Positions 17,819 through 25,791 of a DNA stretch of 64,000 nucleotides are shown one piece after another. The position numbers and the translations under genes are program-made. The stretch covers positions 1 to 64,000 of the forward strand of contig NZ_AZEC01000012.1 of the NCBI RefSeq assembly GCF_001435585.1, in the 5' to 3' direction. The DNA is from Schleiferilactobacillus perolens DSM 12744 (lineage in GTDB: Bacteria; Bacillota; Bacilli; Lactobacillales; Lactobacillaceae). Position 1 is the first letter of the stretch; the number at the start of each line of letters is the position of its first letter. The notes beneath the pieces are model-generated. The model was not told the DNA's origin. It saw only the letters and a program-made list of their open reading frames with translations, and did not search any database.

Positions 17819-18561
17819 TGAGCGACTTACAACCGAATTTCTACCATGACCGCGTGGCCTTGAACGTACTGGCTAATTCGGTCGTGAATGCCAAAGCGTG
17901 TTATGACGCCGCTGATGGGCATATTGTCTTGGGTGTGTTGACGAAAAACTATGCCACAGATGAAGCAGCCATCAACGATATGCGGATTTATCAAGATGCA
18001 ATCCATAATGCGGTCTCTGTCGGCCTGGGTGCCGGTGATCCGCGCCAAAGCGCGATGGTGGCCCGGGTCAGTGCGGCCATCAAGCCCCAGCACGTGAATC
18101 AGGTCTTCACCGGCGTCGGCGCCACCCGCGCCTTGCTGGGTGAAAACGAGACCTTCATTAACGCCCTGGTTTCACCTACAGGGACGCCAGGTGTCGTGAA
18201 TGTGGCGACAGGTCCCTTGAGCAGTCAAACGGCGGCGGGTAACGTACCCGTGGCGACCGCGATTGCCATGATCAAGGATATGGGCGGATCGTCTGTGAAG
18301 TATTTTCCCATGGGCGGGCTGGCCCATTTGGATGAATTCAAGGCTGTGGCGAAAGCCTGCGCGGAAGCGGACTTTGCGTTGGAACCCACCGGCGGGCTGG
18401 ATCTAGAGAATTTCGAAACCGTGTTACAGGTAGCTGTGGATGCGGGCGTGGCGAAAATTATTCCCCACGTGTACAGCTCGATCATTGATAAAGCCACCGG
18501 CAACACTCGGCCAGAGGATGTGGCGCAGTTATTCAGCGTTGTCCAAAAAGTGCTGGGTTAG
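17818..18561 (+). CDS. DgaF-like 2-keto-3-deoxygluconate-6-phosphate aldolase (EF_0839 family)
   Basis: A 247-residue protein of the EF_0839/DgaF family, which cleaves 2-keto-3-deoxy-6-phosphogluconate to pyruvate and glyceraldehyde-3-phosphate. The Schiff-base lysine is probably in SSVKYFPMGG, and EPTGGLDLENF forms a second conserved loop. ATG 17818 overlaps the upstream stop by one base and follows AAAGGAG by eight. The tight coupling to the DgaE-like gene supports sequential reactions. Confidence 0.85.
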   Translation: MSDLQPNFYHDRVALNVLANSVVNAKACYDAADGHIVLGVLTKNYATDEAAINDMRIYQDAIHNAVSVGLGAGDPRQSAMVARVSAAIKPQHVNQVFTGVGATRALLGENETFINALVSPTGTPGVVNVATGPLSSQTAAGNVPVATAIAMIKDMGGSSVKYFPMGGLAHLDEFKAVAKACAEADFALEPTGGLDLENFETVLQVAVDAGVAKIIPHVYSSIIDKATGNTRPEDVAQLFSVVQKVLG

Positions 18562-18573
18562 GAAGCGAAAATC

Positions 18574-19566
18574 ATGAAGATTGCAGCGTTTGGGGAGATT
18601 ATGTTACGGCTCACGGTGCCGGAGCATCAATTGCTGACGCAGAATAATATGCTGCAAAGCAGTTATACCGGTACCGGCGTGAATATTTTAAGCAGTTTGC
18701 ACCAGTTGGGCGCGGAGAGTTACATGATCAGTCAACTTCCCGCCAACCGGTTGGGGCAAGCGGCGTTGGCAGGCCTATGGCAAAAGGGCCTGCACACCGA
18801 TTTTATCGGCCTGCAGGGCGACCATCTGGGATCATTCTTCGTGGAATTGGGCTTTGGGGCGCGGCCGACTTATGTCACGTATCAAAATCGGCGTGCGTCC
18901 AGCTTTGGTCAAGCAGAAGCAGCCGCCTATGATTTCACCACGGCCCTGACACGTGTGGATGCCGTTCACATTTGCGGTATCTCGCTGAGTCTGACTCCGG
19001 CCACCCGGACCGCGGCACTCATGTTAGCTCGGCAAGCACAAACTCTAGGAAAGCGGGTCTATTTTGACTTTAACTTTCGGCCGAGCTTGAATGAAAAACG
19101 CGGACATGATGAAATCCGCCAGGCGTATCGCCAAATTTTGCCGTTGTGCGATTTTGTCTTCGGCAGCCGCCGGGATCTGACGGCGCTACTGGACTATCCG
19201 GCAGAGGCGACGAACGAAGATTTGTATCAGCGGTTCGTTGCCGATTATGATCTCAGTGGTTTTGCCGGGGTGCAGCGGGGTAAAGACCATGGGCAGGGCA
19301 CCATCACCGGATTCTGGGCAGATGCGACCGAAGTTCGTTATTCCAACCAATATCCCGTCCAGGTCCTGGACCGTATTGGGACCGGTGATGCGTATGCCGC
19401 GGGGATTATCTTTGGCCGGGAACAAGGCTGGGAAGCAGAGCGGACATTGGCCATCGCCATCATCAATGATGTGTTGGCCCACAGTACCTACGATGATACG
19501 CCAGCGGCTAGCTTGGCGGATATTGAACAGGTACTGCAACATCCGGAGCAGGATTTGATTCGTTAA
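18574..19566 (+). CDS. PfkB-family sugar kinase (2-keto-3-deoxygluconate kinase-like)
   Basis: A 330-residue ribokinase/PfkB-fold kinase. It begins with the KdgK-like IAAFGEIMLRL segment and ends with the signature DRIGTGDAYAAGI holding the catalytic Asp. It is the last gene of the amino-sugar-acid cluster, 12 bases after the aldolase gene. It could phosphorylate 2-keto-3-deoxygluconate so that the aldolase can use unphosphorylated intermediates. Substrate is inferred from context. Confidence 0.85.
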   Translation: MKIAAFGEIMLRLTVPEHQLLTQNNMLQSSYTGTGVNILSSLHQLGAESYMISQLPANRLGQAALAGLWQKGLHTDFIGLQGDHLGSFFVELGFGARPTYVTYQNRRASSFGQAEAAAYDFTTALTRVDAVHICGISLSLTPATRTAALMLARQAQTLGKRVYFDFNFRPSLNEKRGHDEIRQAYRQILPLCDFVFGSRRDLTALLDYPAEATNEDLYQRFVADYDLSGFAGVQRGKDHGQGTITGFWADATEVRYSNQYPVQVLDRIGTGDAYAAGIIFGREQGWEAERTLAIAIINDVLAHSTYDDTPAASLADIEQVLQHPEQDLIR

Positions 19567-19930
19567 TTGCGCGTACACCAGGCGGAAAAGTTTATGCACT
19601 TTCGGAAAACGGGTGATCGATTCCCTCCGTGAGACACTCAATCATGTATCATTGGCGCACTCCTTCGGGGGTACGCCTATTTTTTGAACGGAAAACTAAC
19701 ATTGTTGTCACATTCTTGCCGCGTCTATGCGCAACACAAACGGATAAACAACATGAGTGGTCGTTTTTAATCAGGAATTATGGTGGCTCTATACCAATTA
19801 TGGGAAATAATGGCCTGTATAAAATAACGGCTTTTATGGAGACATAGCGGAATGAGGCGGATTTCTCGATGGTTGACTGAAAGATGGGCCTGCTTTAGGC
19901 TACGAGTAATACATATAGAAGGTGATTTGT
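19567..19930. other. Intergenic region without a gene
   Basis: A 364-base gap. It holds the terminator at 19654-19685; I see no convincing gene or repeat in the rest, which is AT-rich toward the next gene and may contain its promoter. Confidence 0.5.
19654..19685 (+). terminator. Terminator after the amino-sugar-acid cluster
   Basis: GGCG and CGCC enclose ACTCC-TTCG-GGGGT, followed by a T run at 19680-19685. Confidence 0.7.
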
Positions 19931-20149
19931 ATGCGACCAGAACGTAAAGGCCAGTTGATTTTGACACTGGTGTTTTTTTTAGGTTTTTGTGCATTCGGCG
20001 CTGTTGATAAGCTATTGTCAACAATAGGCATTAACGGCGTGCTCGCATGGACCATCAGCCTCGCCGTGACGTTTCTGTATCTACTTGTGGCGTTCCAATA
20101 CGTTTTTCGGCACTATCAGATTCGTTCCACACATGCTAAGACACATTAA
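19931..20149 (+). CDS. Small two-helix membrane protein
   Basis: A 72-residue protein with two hydrophobic segments (about 9-25 and 35-58) and basic ends. ATG 19931 follows AGAAGGTGA; an upstream start would overlap that site. Standalone gene between two terminators. Function unknown. Confidence 0.6.
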   Translation: MRPERKGQLILTLVFFLGFCAFGAVDKLLSTIGINGVLAWTISLAVTFLYLLVAFQYVFRHYQIRSTHAKTH

Positions 20150-20161
20150 GAAGCGGCCAAT

Positions 20162-20208
20162 AAATAGAACCGATACCCATTAGAACTTGGTCGGCGTCGG
20201 TTCTATTT
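20162..20208 (+). terminator. Hairpin terminator
   Basis: AAATAGAACCGA (20162-20173) pairs perfectly with TCGGTTCTATTT (20197-20208), downstream of the small membrane protein gene. The T run is short, so it may be a weak terminator. Confidence 0.6.
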
Positions 20209-20322
20209 GGTGTCCCGCGTTTTCCTAAGCAATCGATATTCGCTGCGAATTTTTTTCACAGTTGACAAGATTTCCCCGGCCTGCCAGAGTTAACATACAG
20301 CAGGAGCGGGGGGCGAGGCAGT

Positions 20323-20838
20323 GTGACTACTAAGAATCGGTACAACGTCAAGATTGAGGGGCTGGATGGACACGGGAAAAGGCGTTATTTCTGGATGACG
20401 TTTTCCACCGATCTTCAACGTGCACTGCGACAATATACAATCGATCACGGCTTGGATGCTGCCACCCAATATTTGCGGGGCGCACTCATCGTGTATCCCC
20501 TGGGTCCTTATACGTCCCAAACCATCCCGCCAATGGGATTAGGCCGCATTATTTATGTCCAACGGCAAAAGCGCGGATTTTCAACGCGCCCCCGCGCCCA
20601 GTTTATTATGCCTGATCGCTGGCGGGGCAATGATGACCAGGATATTCGAGATGCCCTGGTGTACGTGCAACACGACTATGACTTTTGGAGCCGTCAGCAA
20701 ATTGCCGCGGATCTGGCCCACTGGCGGCAAAAATACGACTTGGCCGTTCCCTTTAGGACTTGGCCGCGGGGACTGGTTCGGCGGGTCAATCGCCATCGCG
20801 CTCGTCGCCAATTGCGCTTTTTGCCCAAACGAGATTAA
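20323..20838 (+). CDS. Hypothetical Arg-rich protein
   Basis: A 171-residue soluble protein that I do not recognise. It is strongly basic, especially the C-terminal 30 residues (RRVNRHRARRQLRF), with no membrane segment or signal peptide. The GTG start at 20323 follows the G-rich AGGAGCGGGGGGCGAGG. Codon use resembles its neighbours. Its stop codon abuts, with no base between, the stop of the convergent phosphoesterase gene. A nucleic-acid-binding role is only a guess from charge. Confidence 0.55.
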   Translation: MTTKNRYNVKIEGLDGHGKRRYFWMTFSTDLQRALRQYTIDHGLDAATQYLRGALIVYPLGPYTSQTIPPMGLGRIIYVQRQKRGFSTRPRAQFIMPDRWRGNDDQDIRDALVYVQHDYDFWSRQQIAADLAHWRQKYDLAVPFRTWPRGLVRRVNRHRARRQLRFLPKRD

Positions 20839-21690
20839 CTATTGGGGATCGTCCAAATGATGAGAAAACTCGATCACATCTTGGCGATACCCATGGGCGG
20901 CATTGATCTTGGCTAACACGGGATCGTTGTGGGTATAGGTTTTACCGGTACGGCGCAGTTTTTCGTAAAGTTCAAAGTAGGGCAAATCCGCCGCCTTCGC
21001 TACGGCCAGTTCCTTGTCTACATCATAAGGCACCCGGCGCATATCCACCTGGTTGACGCCATTGGCGGCGATATCCAGCAGGGCATACTGGGCGCGATGA
21101 TCCGTGGACAGCGATGCCCAGGGATCAAAGGCTTGGCCTACTGCACCGGGGTTGATGATCAGTTGGCCTTGGCTGCTGTACCGCAGGAGTTGCTGATGGA
21201 TGTGGGCAAAGATGGCCACGTCCAGATGAGGGGCATCAAACAAGTGGTCGTAATGATCCTGGGGCTGATCCGGATAAAGCGCGTTGCCGCCCGCATGATG
21301 AGGCAAATTATGGGAAAGACCAATGGTTAACGGACCAATTTTTTGGACCGTCGCCACAGGTCTTTTTTTCATGGTTGCCAGCAAAGCCGGGGACAAACGG
21401 GTTTGCAAATACTCGCTTAACCGAACGAAATAGACATCTGAAGGGTCATTGGGATAAATTGCACCGGCCAAAGCAGCGAAGAAAGCCTCTTCCCAATTAC
21501 CGTTCAAAATCACATCGGTTCCCACATCAGCCAACATGTCGTACAAATTGTCGGCCCCGGGTCCGGGTAAAATCATGTCGCCCAAAAACCAGTAACGGGT
21601 GGCGTGATGGGCTTTAGCATCGGCCAGCACCGCTTCTAGGGCCGTGGCATTGCCGTGGACATCCGCCAATAAAGCAATACGTTCAGACAC
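20839..21690 (-). CDS. Calcineurin-like metallophosphoesterase
   Basis: A 283-residue YfcE/MJ0936-type phosphoesterase. Metal-binding motifs are in family order: DVHGN (Asp10, His12), GDM, GNWEE, then HNLPHH and AHIHQQ. It hydrolyses a phosphodiester or phosphomonoester in the cytoplasm; substrate unknown. GGAGGAGATA precedes its ATG. It stands alone, divergent from the DUF2087 gene. Confidence 0.83.
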   Translation of the reverse strand: MSERIALLADVHGNATALEAVLADAKAHHATRYWFLGDMILPGPGADNLYDMLADVGTDVILNGNWEEAFFAALAGAIYPNDPSDVYFVRLSEYLQTRLSPALLATMKKRPVATVQKIGPLTIGLSHNLPHHAGGNALYPDQPQDHYDHLFDAPHLDVAIFAHIHQQLLRYSSQGQLIINPGAVGQAFDPWASLSTDHRAQYALLDIAANGVNQVDMRRVPYDVDKELAVAKAADLPYFELYEKLRRTGKTYTHNDPVLAKINAAHGYRQDVIEFSHHLDDPQ

Positions 21691-21854
21691 GGAATATCTC
21701 CTCCTTCAAAGTACATACTGAAAGTGTAGGCCAGCTTGTGCTCCCACGCAATGATTAAACCGTTTGTTTTTACGCAAACGATCAATCAATTTGTTTGCAG
21801 GAAAAAATTGTGTTATCCTTTAAACAAAATGGAAAAACGTTGGAGGGACAAACG

Positions 21855-22577
21855 ATGGATAACCATACCGTTTATACTATGAAGGATTATCAGCAAGGCT
21901 ATACACAGATTGGTGAAGTCTTGCACTGCTTGTACTGCGATCAGACTTACCGCATTGGGGTGGTCTACCCCCAGGACCAGGACTTATTGACGGCGCCATT
22001 GGCCATGCAGGCCCACTTAGCCCGAGTCCACCAAGGAGCCTTGGCGGCGTTGTTTGCCCAGGGCCGGGAAAGTCTGGGACTGGCCCAAGCTCAATTCGAT
22101 ATTTTACAACTGCAAGCCAAGGGGTTAACCGATACCGTAATCGCTCAGCGTATGGGTATTTCCACGTCGACCGTCCGTAACCATCGCTTCAAGCTGCGGG
22201 AGAAAGAACGCCAAGCCACCCGCTTTCTCGCTGTCTTGAACAATATGCATGCGGGTCAGAAAGAAACACTTCTACCGCACCCAGGTGCCACTCAGTTAGA
22301 TGAGCGCTACGACATCACCCCGAAAGAGCAACAACAGATTCTCAAGAACTTGATGGATGAAAAGGGCTGGATCAGCACCTGGCCCAGTAAGGAGAAACGC
22401 AAGCTCGTCCTCCTGGCAAAACTCAGCGAAGACTTTGCGCCCCAGAAAAATTATTCCGAACAAGCAGTCAACGAAATCTTGCAACAACATGTTGCCGACT
22501 ACGTCACAGTACGCCGCTACCTAATCGAATACGGCTTCCTCCAGCGCACCCGCGACGGCCGCACCTACTGGGTCTAA
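21855..22577 (+). CDS. DUF2087 protein with LuxR-type helix-turn-helix
   Basis: A 240-residue protein. Residues about 90-125 form a LuxR-like helix-turn-helix (LTDTVIAQRMGISTSTVRNH), preceded by a CLYC segment near residue 25, and the C-terminal 80 residues match DUF2087 (NYSEQAVNEILQQH, then YLIEYGFLQRTRDGRTYWV). Probably a transcriptional regulator. ATG 21855 follows GGAGG by eight bases. The target is unknown. Confidence 0.78.
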   Translation: MDNHTVYTMKDYQQGYTQIGEVLHCLYCDQTYRIGVVYPQDQDLLTAPLAMQAHLARVHQGALAALFAQGRESLGLAQAQFDILQLQAKGLTDTVIAQRMGISTSTVRNHRFKLREKERQATRFLAVLNNMHAGQKETLLPHPGATQLDERYDITPKEQQQILKNLMDEKGWISTWPSKEKRKLVLLAKLSEDFAPQKNYSEQAVNEILQQHVADYVTVRRYLIEYGFLQRTRDGRTYWV

Positions 22578-22662
22578 TACCTCCCTTGCACTCCAGTATG
22601 GGTATGGTATTCTGAAAACAATAATTTGGGTTGCAACAAAATTTTGAATCATGATGAGTGTA

Positions 22663-22836
22663 GTGCCAATGCGGAGCAATCGGAGGCTGAAATGGGCTCA
22701 GCTGTGGAAACGTCACAGTGGCCCGGTTTTGGCCACTGATGACGTTAGGCGTGTTTGAGACCGCGCACTTTGCGGGCTCAAACCGCCGTCACAGCGTTCC
22801 AGCCCATTTCAGCCGCAGATTGCGCAGCTTTGGCAC
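22663..22836 (+). repeat. Structured intergenic repeat, copy A
   Basis: 174-base core. The ends pair over 36 positions with 31 matches (GTGCCAA...TTGGCAC). Inside, GCTGTG pairs with CACAGC and encloses two hairpins: I at 22709-22746 (AACGTCA and CAGTGGCC, 7-base loop CGGTTTT) and II at 22748-22787 (GGCG, GTTTGAG, CCGC arms). Additional outer arms, GGGTTGCAACAAAATTTTG at 22628-22646 and CAAATTTTGTCCCAGCCC at 22851-22868, extend the structure to 241 bases. It fills the gap between the DUF2087 and YhfC genes. Confidence 0.85.
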
Positions 22837-22887
22837 GGCAGTTTACCACCCAAATTTTGTCCCAGCCCCGCGATTGGAGAAAAAGTC

Positions 22888-23703
22888 ATGGTCACATCAG
22901 CCACATTAACAATCTTAATCGTCACCATCGCATTATCCATCCTCATCCCCGTCGGCGCCGCATTCTGGTGGATTCACCGCCATCCCGCCGTCGACAGCTG
23001 GGCGACCGTGGGTGTCGGCCTGGTGGTCTATATCCTCTTTGCCATGCTGCTAGAGACTCCATTCCGGGGCATCGCCGCCAATTTCAAAAACACGCCGTGG
23101 CTGTATGCCCTTTATGGTGCTTTGCTAGCCGGCGTGTTCGAAGAAATCGGTCGCTGGCTCGGGATGCGTCACATCATGAAGAAAGGTGTCGACCGGCTCC
23201 AGCGCCCCGGCACTCCGCTCCTATACGGCCTCGGCCACGGCGGGATCGAAATGGTGATCATCGGCGGCTTCTCCACTTTATCCACGCTGGTGTTGTCTTT
23301 CACCATTAATCAAACCGGTCCAACCGCCTTTTTGCAAAAGTATCCGTTACTGGCCAGCACAGTGAAACAATTAACCGGTGGTGCGGCCGGTCTCTTTTCT
23401 TTAGCGTTAGCAGAGCGCATCATGGCGTTAATCCTACAGATCGGTTTTTCCATCCTCGTGTGGCATTTTGTCCGCACTGGTAAGAAATTCTATTGGGTGG
23501 GCGTGCCGATCCTGGTCCATGCCGTTGTGGATTTTGTTCCAGCACTCAGCCAGGCCCAAGCCATCGGCACGGTGGCCACAGAGCTGATTTTACTGGTCCT
23601 CACCGTGGCTTTTGGCGTGATCATGTATCGTCAATGGCGCCAGGATTCTCAGGCCGCTGTCCAAACGGGTACAATGGAGAAGAAACCTAATCAGAAAGCG
23701 TGA
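22888..23703 (+). CDS. YhfC-family intramembrane metalloprotease-like protein
   Basis: A 271-residue membrane protein with about seven hydrophobic segments. Conserved polar residues typical of YhfC/PrsW-like putative proteases are visible inside membrane segments: FEEIGR near residue 86, GHGGIE near 118, and a late HAVVDF. Probably cleaves or processes a membrane protein; no substrate known. GGAGAAAAAG precedes the ATG. The next gene begins six bases after its stop. Confidence 0.78.
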   Translation: MVTSATLTILIVTIALSILIPVGAAFWWIHRHPAVDSWATVGVGLVVYILFAMLLETPFRGIAANFKNTPWLYALYGALLAGVFEEIGRWLGMRHIMKKGVDRLQRPGTPLLYGLGHGGIEMVIIGGFSTLSTLVLSFTINQTGPTAFLQKYPLLASTVKQLTGGAAGLFSLALAERIMALILQIGFSILVWHFVRTGKKFYWVGVPILVHAVVDFVPALSQAQAIGTVATELILLVLTVAFGVIMYRQWRQDSQAAVQTGTMEKKPNQKA

Positions 23704-23709
23704 GTCATT

Positions 23710-24243
23710 TTGCAAATTACACCGGTCACGCCCGACACCGCGCAAAAGAGTTTAGCGGTTATCACCGCGGCCTTTGCCCAAGCCGCCCACAGTGACGGGA
23801 ATGAGGCTCAGTTGGTGCAGAAACTGCGGGCTGGGGAAACCTACCGTCCAGAATACGATGTCGTGGCGGTAAACGACGACCAAGCTGTGGTCGGCCACGC
23901 CATGTTGAGCAAGGCCCAAGTCGTCGCTGAAAGTGGCCAGGCTTGGCCCGTCTGGGTACTGGCGCCGGTCAGTGTTTTACCTGCAGACCAAAACAAGGGC
24001 CTCGGGACAGCGTTGATCATGTATCTGGAAGCCATGGCTTTCGGTGATGGTTTACGGGCCATCGCTGTCCTGGGCGATCCAGGCTACTACGGTCGCTTTG
24101 GCTTTATTCCGGCCAGTCAGTACAAAATCACAGCCCCATTTACGGTAGCAGACGAGAATTTCATGATCAAACCGTTAATGGAAGGTGCTCTAACTGATGT
24201 GCACGGTCGTCTTCATTACGATCCAGCGTTTGGGATCCACTAA
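23710..24243 (+). CDS. GNAT N-acetyltransferase
   Basis: A 177-residue GNAT-fold acetyltransferase of the YhbS type: WVLAPVSVLPADQNKGLGTAL is the acetyl-CoA-binding region and GDPGYYGRFGF the following conserved turn. The TTG start lies six bases after the upstream stop, with only a weak ribosome binding site, which suggests coupling to the YhfC-like gene. Substrate unknown. Confidence 0.82.
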   Translation: MQITPVTPDTAQKSLAVITAAFAQAAHSDGNEAQLVQKLRAGETYRPEYDVVAVNDDQAVVGHAMLSKAQVVAESGQAWPVWVLAPVSVLPADQNKGLGTALIMYLEAMAFGDGLRAIAVLGDPGYYGRFGFIPASQYKITAPFTVADENFMIKPLMEGALTDVHGRLHYDPAFGIH

Positions 24244-24247
24244 AAAA

Positions 24248-24285
24248 CAGGCTTGGCGTATTTCTGCGTCAAGCCTGCTTTTTAT
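24248..24285. terminator. Bidirectional terminator
   Basis: CAGGCTTG (24248-24255) pairs with CAAGCCTG (24270-24277), with an A tract before and a T tract after. It separates the convergent GNAT and TetR genes. Confidence 0.8.
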
Positions 24286-24920
24286 TTTGGCGTCAATACC
24301 AGCACTAACGTATCGATCGTCCGCTGAATCGTCGCGTCCGTCAGCGGCTGCTTGAAAAATAAGTAGCCCAAGAACACCTCGCCAATGATTCCCGCCATCG
24401 TCGACCCAATCTGAGCATTCGGCCACTGCACCAGCTGGCCCGCCCTTTTCAACTGGCTAAACTGATGATCAAACCGCAGCCAGTAACTGATCGGGAAGTT
24501 TCTGATGAACCGTTGCCGCAGCTTTTCGTCGTAAAAGACTTCCGCCACGAAGATCTTGATCACTTTACTATTCTGGCGCAGATAATCAATGCGGTTCCAC
24601 GCGATTCCGTTCAAAAAGTCGGCCAGGGTGGCATAGTGCGTGGACAGCTTACCTTGAACCAGATTTTCCACTGCCTGGGGGAAAAGCGACTGGCTGACCG
24701 GATCGATAATCGCGTGGAGCAAGCCGCGCTTATTGGTGAAGGTACTGAAAATATTACCTTCCGCCACGCCGGCGCGTTTGGCGATCTCTTTTGTGCTGGA
24801 ATTAGCGTAGCCGTTCTCGGCAAAGACATCCACCGCCGCTGCGATAATGCTGATTTGTTTCGTGGTCATGCCCTGAAGCATGCCGGTGTCGCGGAACAGC
24901 TGCAAGTCAGTTTCGGCCAT
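24282..24920 (-). CDS. TetR/AcrR-family regulator
   Basis: A 212-residue TetR regulator with the N-terminal helix-turn-helix at about residues 20-65 (TKEIAKRAGVAEGNIFSTF). It is the last of five coupled genes transcribed leftward from 28322, and its ATG at 24920 lies inside the end of the upstream acyltransferase gene. A TGAGTG-AG-CACTCA palindrome in front of the operon is the probable autoregulatory site. A shorter start at the internal MTTKQIS is possible. Confidence 0.85.
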   Translation of the reverse strand: MAETDLQLFRDTGMLQGMTTKQISIIAAAVDVFAENGYANSSTKEIAKRAGVAEGNIFSTFTNKRGLLHAIIDPVSQSLFPQAVENLVQGKLSTHYATLADFLNGIAWNRIDYLRQNSKVIKIFVAEVFYDEKLRQRFIRNFPISYWLRFDHQFSQLKRAGQLVQWPNAQIGSTMAGIIGEVFLGYLFFKQPLTDATIQRTIDTLVLVLTPK

Positions 24921-25791
24921 GCTGCACCGCCAAACGGCCGGTCCACCCGGCAATATCTGCTGGAGAAAAATCATAGTCTAACGGCCGCTGATACGCTTTT
25001 TCGTAGGCGGCTTTTTTCTGGGCATAATCCTGGGCTTCCATTCGCAGGCTGTCGTCCCGCGGGGAAAGACTGGTATCCGGAAAAATCGGTGGCAGAATAT
25101 GCAGCCGATATTGGGTTTCGTTGAATTGATCGGTCAACTGTTTGGGCATATCGGCGATCTCCACGAAACAGGAAATAATCGGCACCTGCAGCTGGGCCGC
25201 ATAGAAGTAAGCCCCACGCTTAGGCGGACGGGGTTTGCGATAATTGAACCACATTTCCTGTTCAGGATAAATTAGGACCCGGGCACCGGCATCCAGCCGC
25301 TTTTTCAACATCTCCGGCAGCGTAATGCCTGCATAATGCAGGTCCTTGCTGATGGGAATTGTGTCGGCGTAGCGCATCAGATAACCCAGCCAGCCATCCA
25401 TGAAGAAATTGGTGGCTTCGCTGATGATGTACAGCCGATGCATGCCCATGCCGCGGCGGACCAGCATGTTTTCAATGGGGCTGAAGTGATTGCTGGTGAC
25501 AATGGCACCACCGGTGATTTTGGCCAGGTTTTCCTGACCATCAATGGGCATATCCCGGGTAATGATGCGGGCGGCCGCGTTCATGGCGGTACGGGCGGTC
25601 AAATTGTTCACCCGATAAGACCAAGTCTGCAGATTTTGAACATAATCCGCCAACAGCTGTTTTTCCTTAGTATTAGAGATGTTGGGATCATCGGTCTCCA
25701 CTTTGCGATTGAATTGATCGGAAGCCACCGCTTTTTCAATATTCTCGATGACCGGGGCCCGATCACTGGGGGCAAATAATTGGGCAATCAT
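24907..25791 (-). CDS. PlsC-like acyltransferase with HX4E motif
   Basis: A 294-residue lysophospholipid acyltransferase-fold protein. The block I motif reads NHFSPIEN, giving HX4E in place of the usual HX4D; a later LIYPEQEMW matches block III. It presumably transfers an acyl chain to a glycolipid or related alcohol. The start overlaps the stop of the GT8 gene upstream (ATGA). With the second acyltransferase at 27576 and two glycosyltransferases it suggests assembly of an acylated surface glycan or glycolipid. The Asp to Glu change is unusual but may keep activity. Confidence 0.78.
   Translation of the reverse strand: MIAQLFAPSDRAPVIENIEKAVASDQFNRKVETDDPNISNTKEKQLLADYVQNLQTWSYRVNNLTARTAMNAAARIITRDMPIDGQENLAKITGGAIVTSNHFSPIENMLVRRGMGMHRLYIISEATNFFMDGWLGYLMRYADTIPISKDLHYAGITLPEMLKKRLDAGARVLIYPEQEMWFNYRKPRPPKRGAYFYAAQLQVPIISCFVEIADMPKQLTDQFNETQYRLHILPPIFPDTSLSPRDDSLRMEAQDYAQKKAAYEKAYQRPLDYDFSPADIAGWTGRLAVQHGRN

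Noticed and set aside
22663-22836. Repeat element as a tRNA or tmRNA-like gene because of its branched fold
   Set aside because: There is no T-loop, anticodon arm or CCA end, and hairpin I varies freely in sequence; it is a repeat, not a tRNA.
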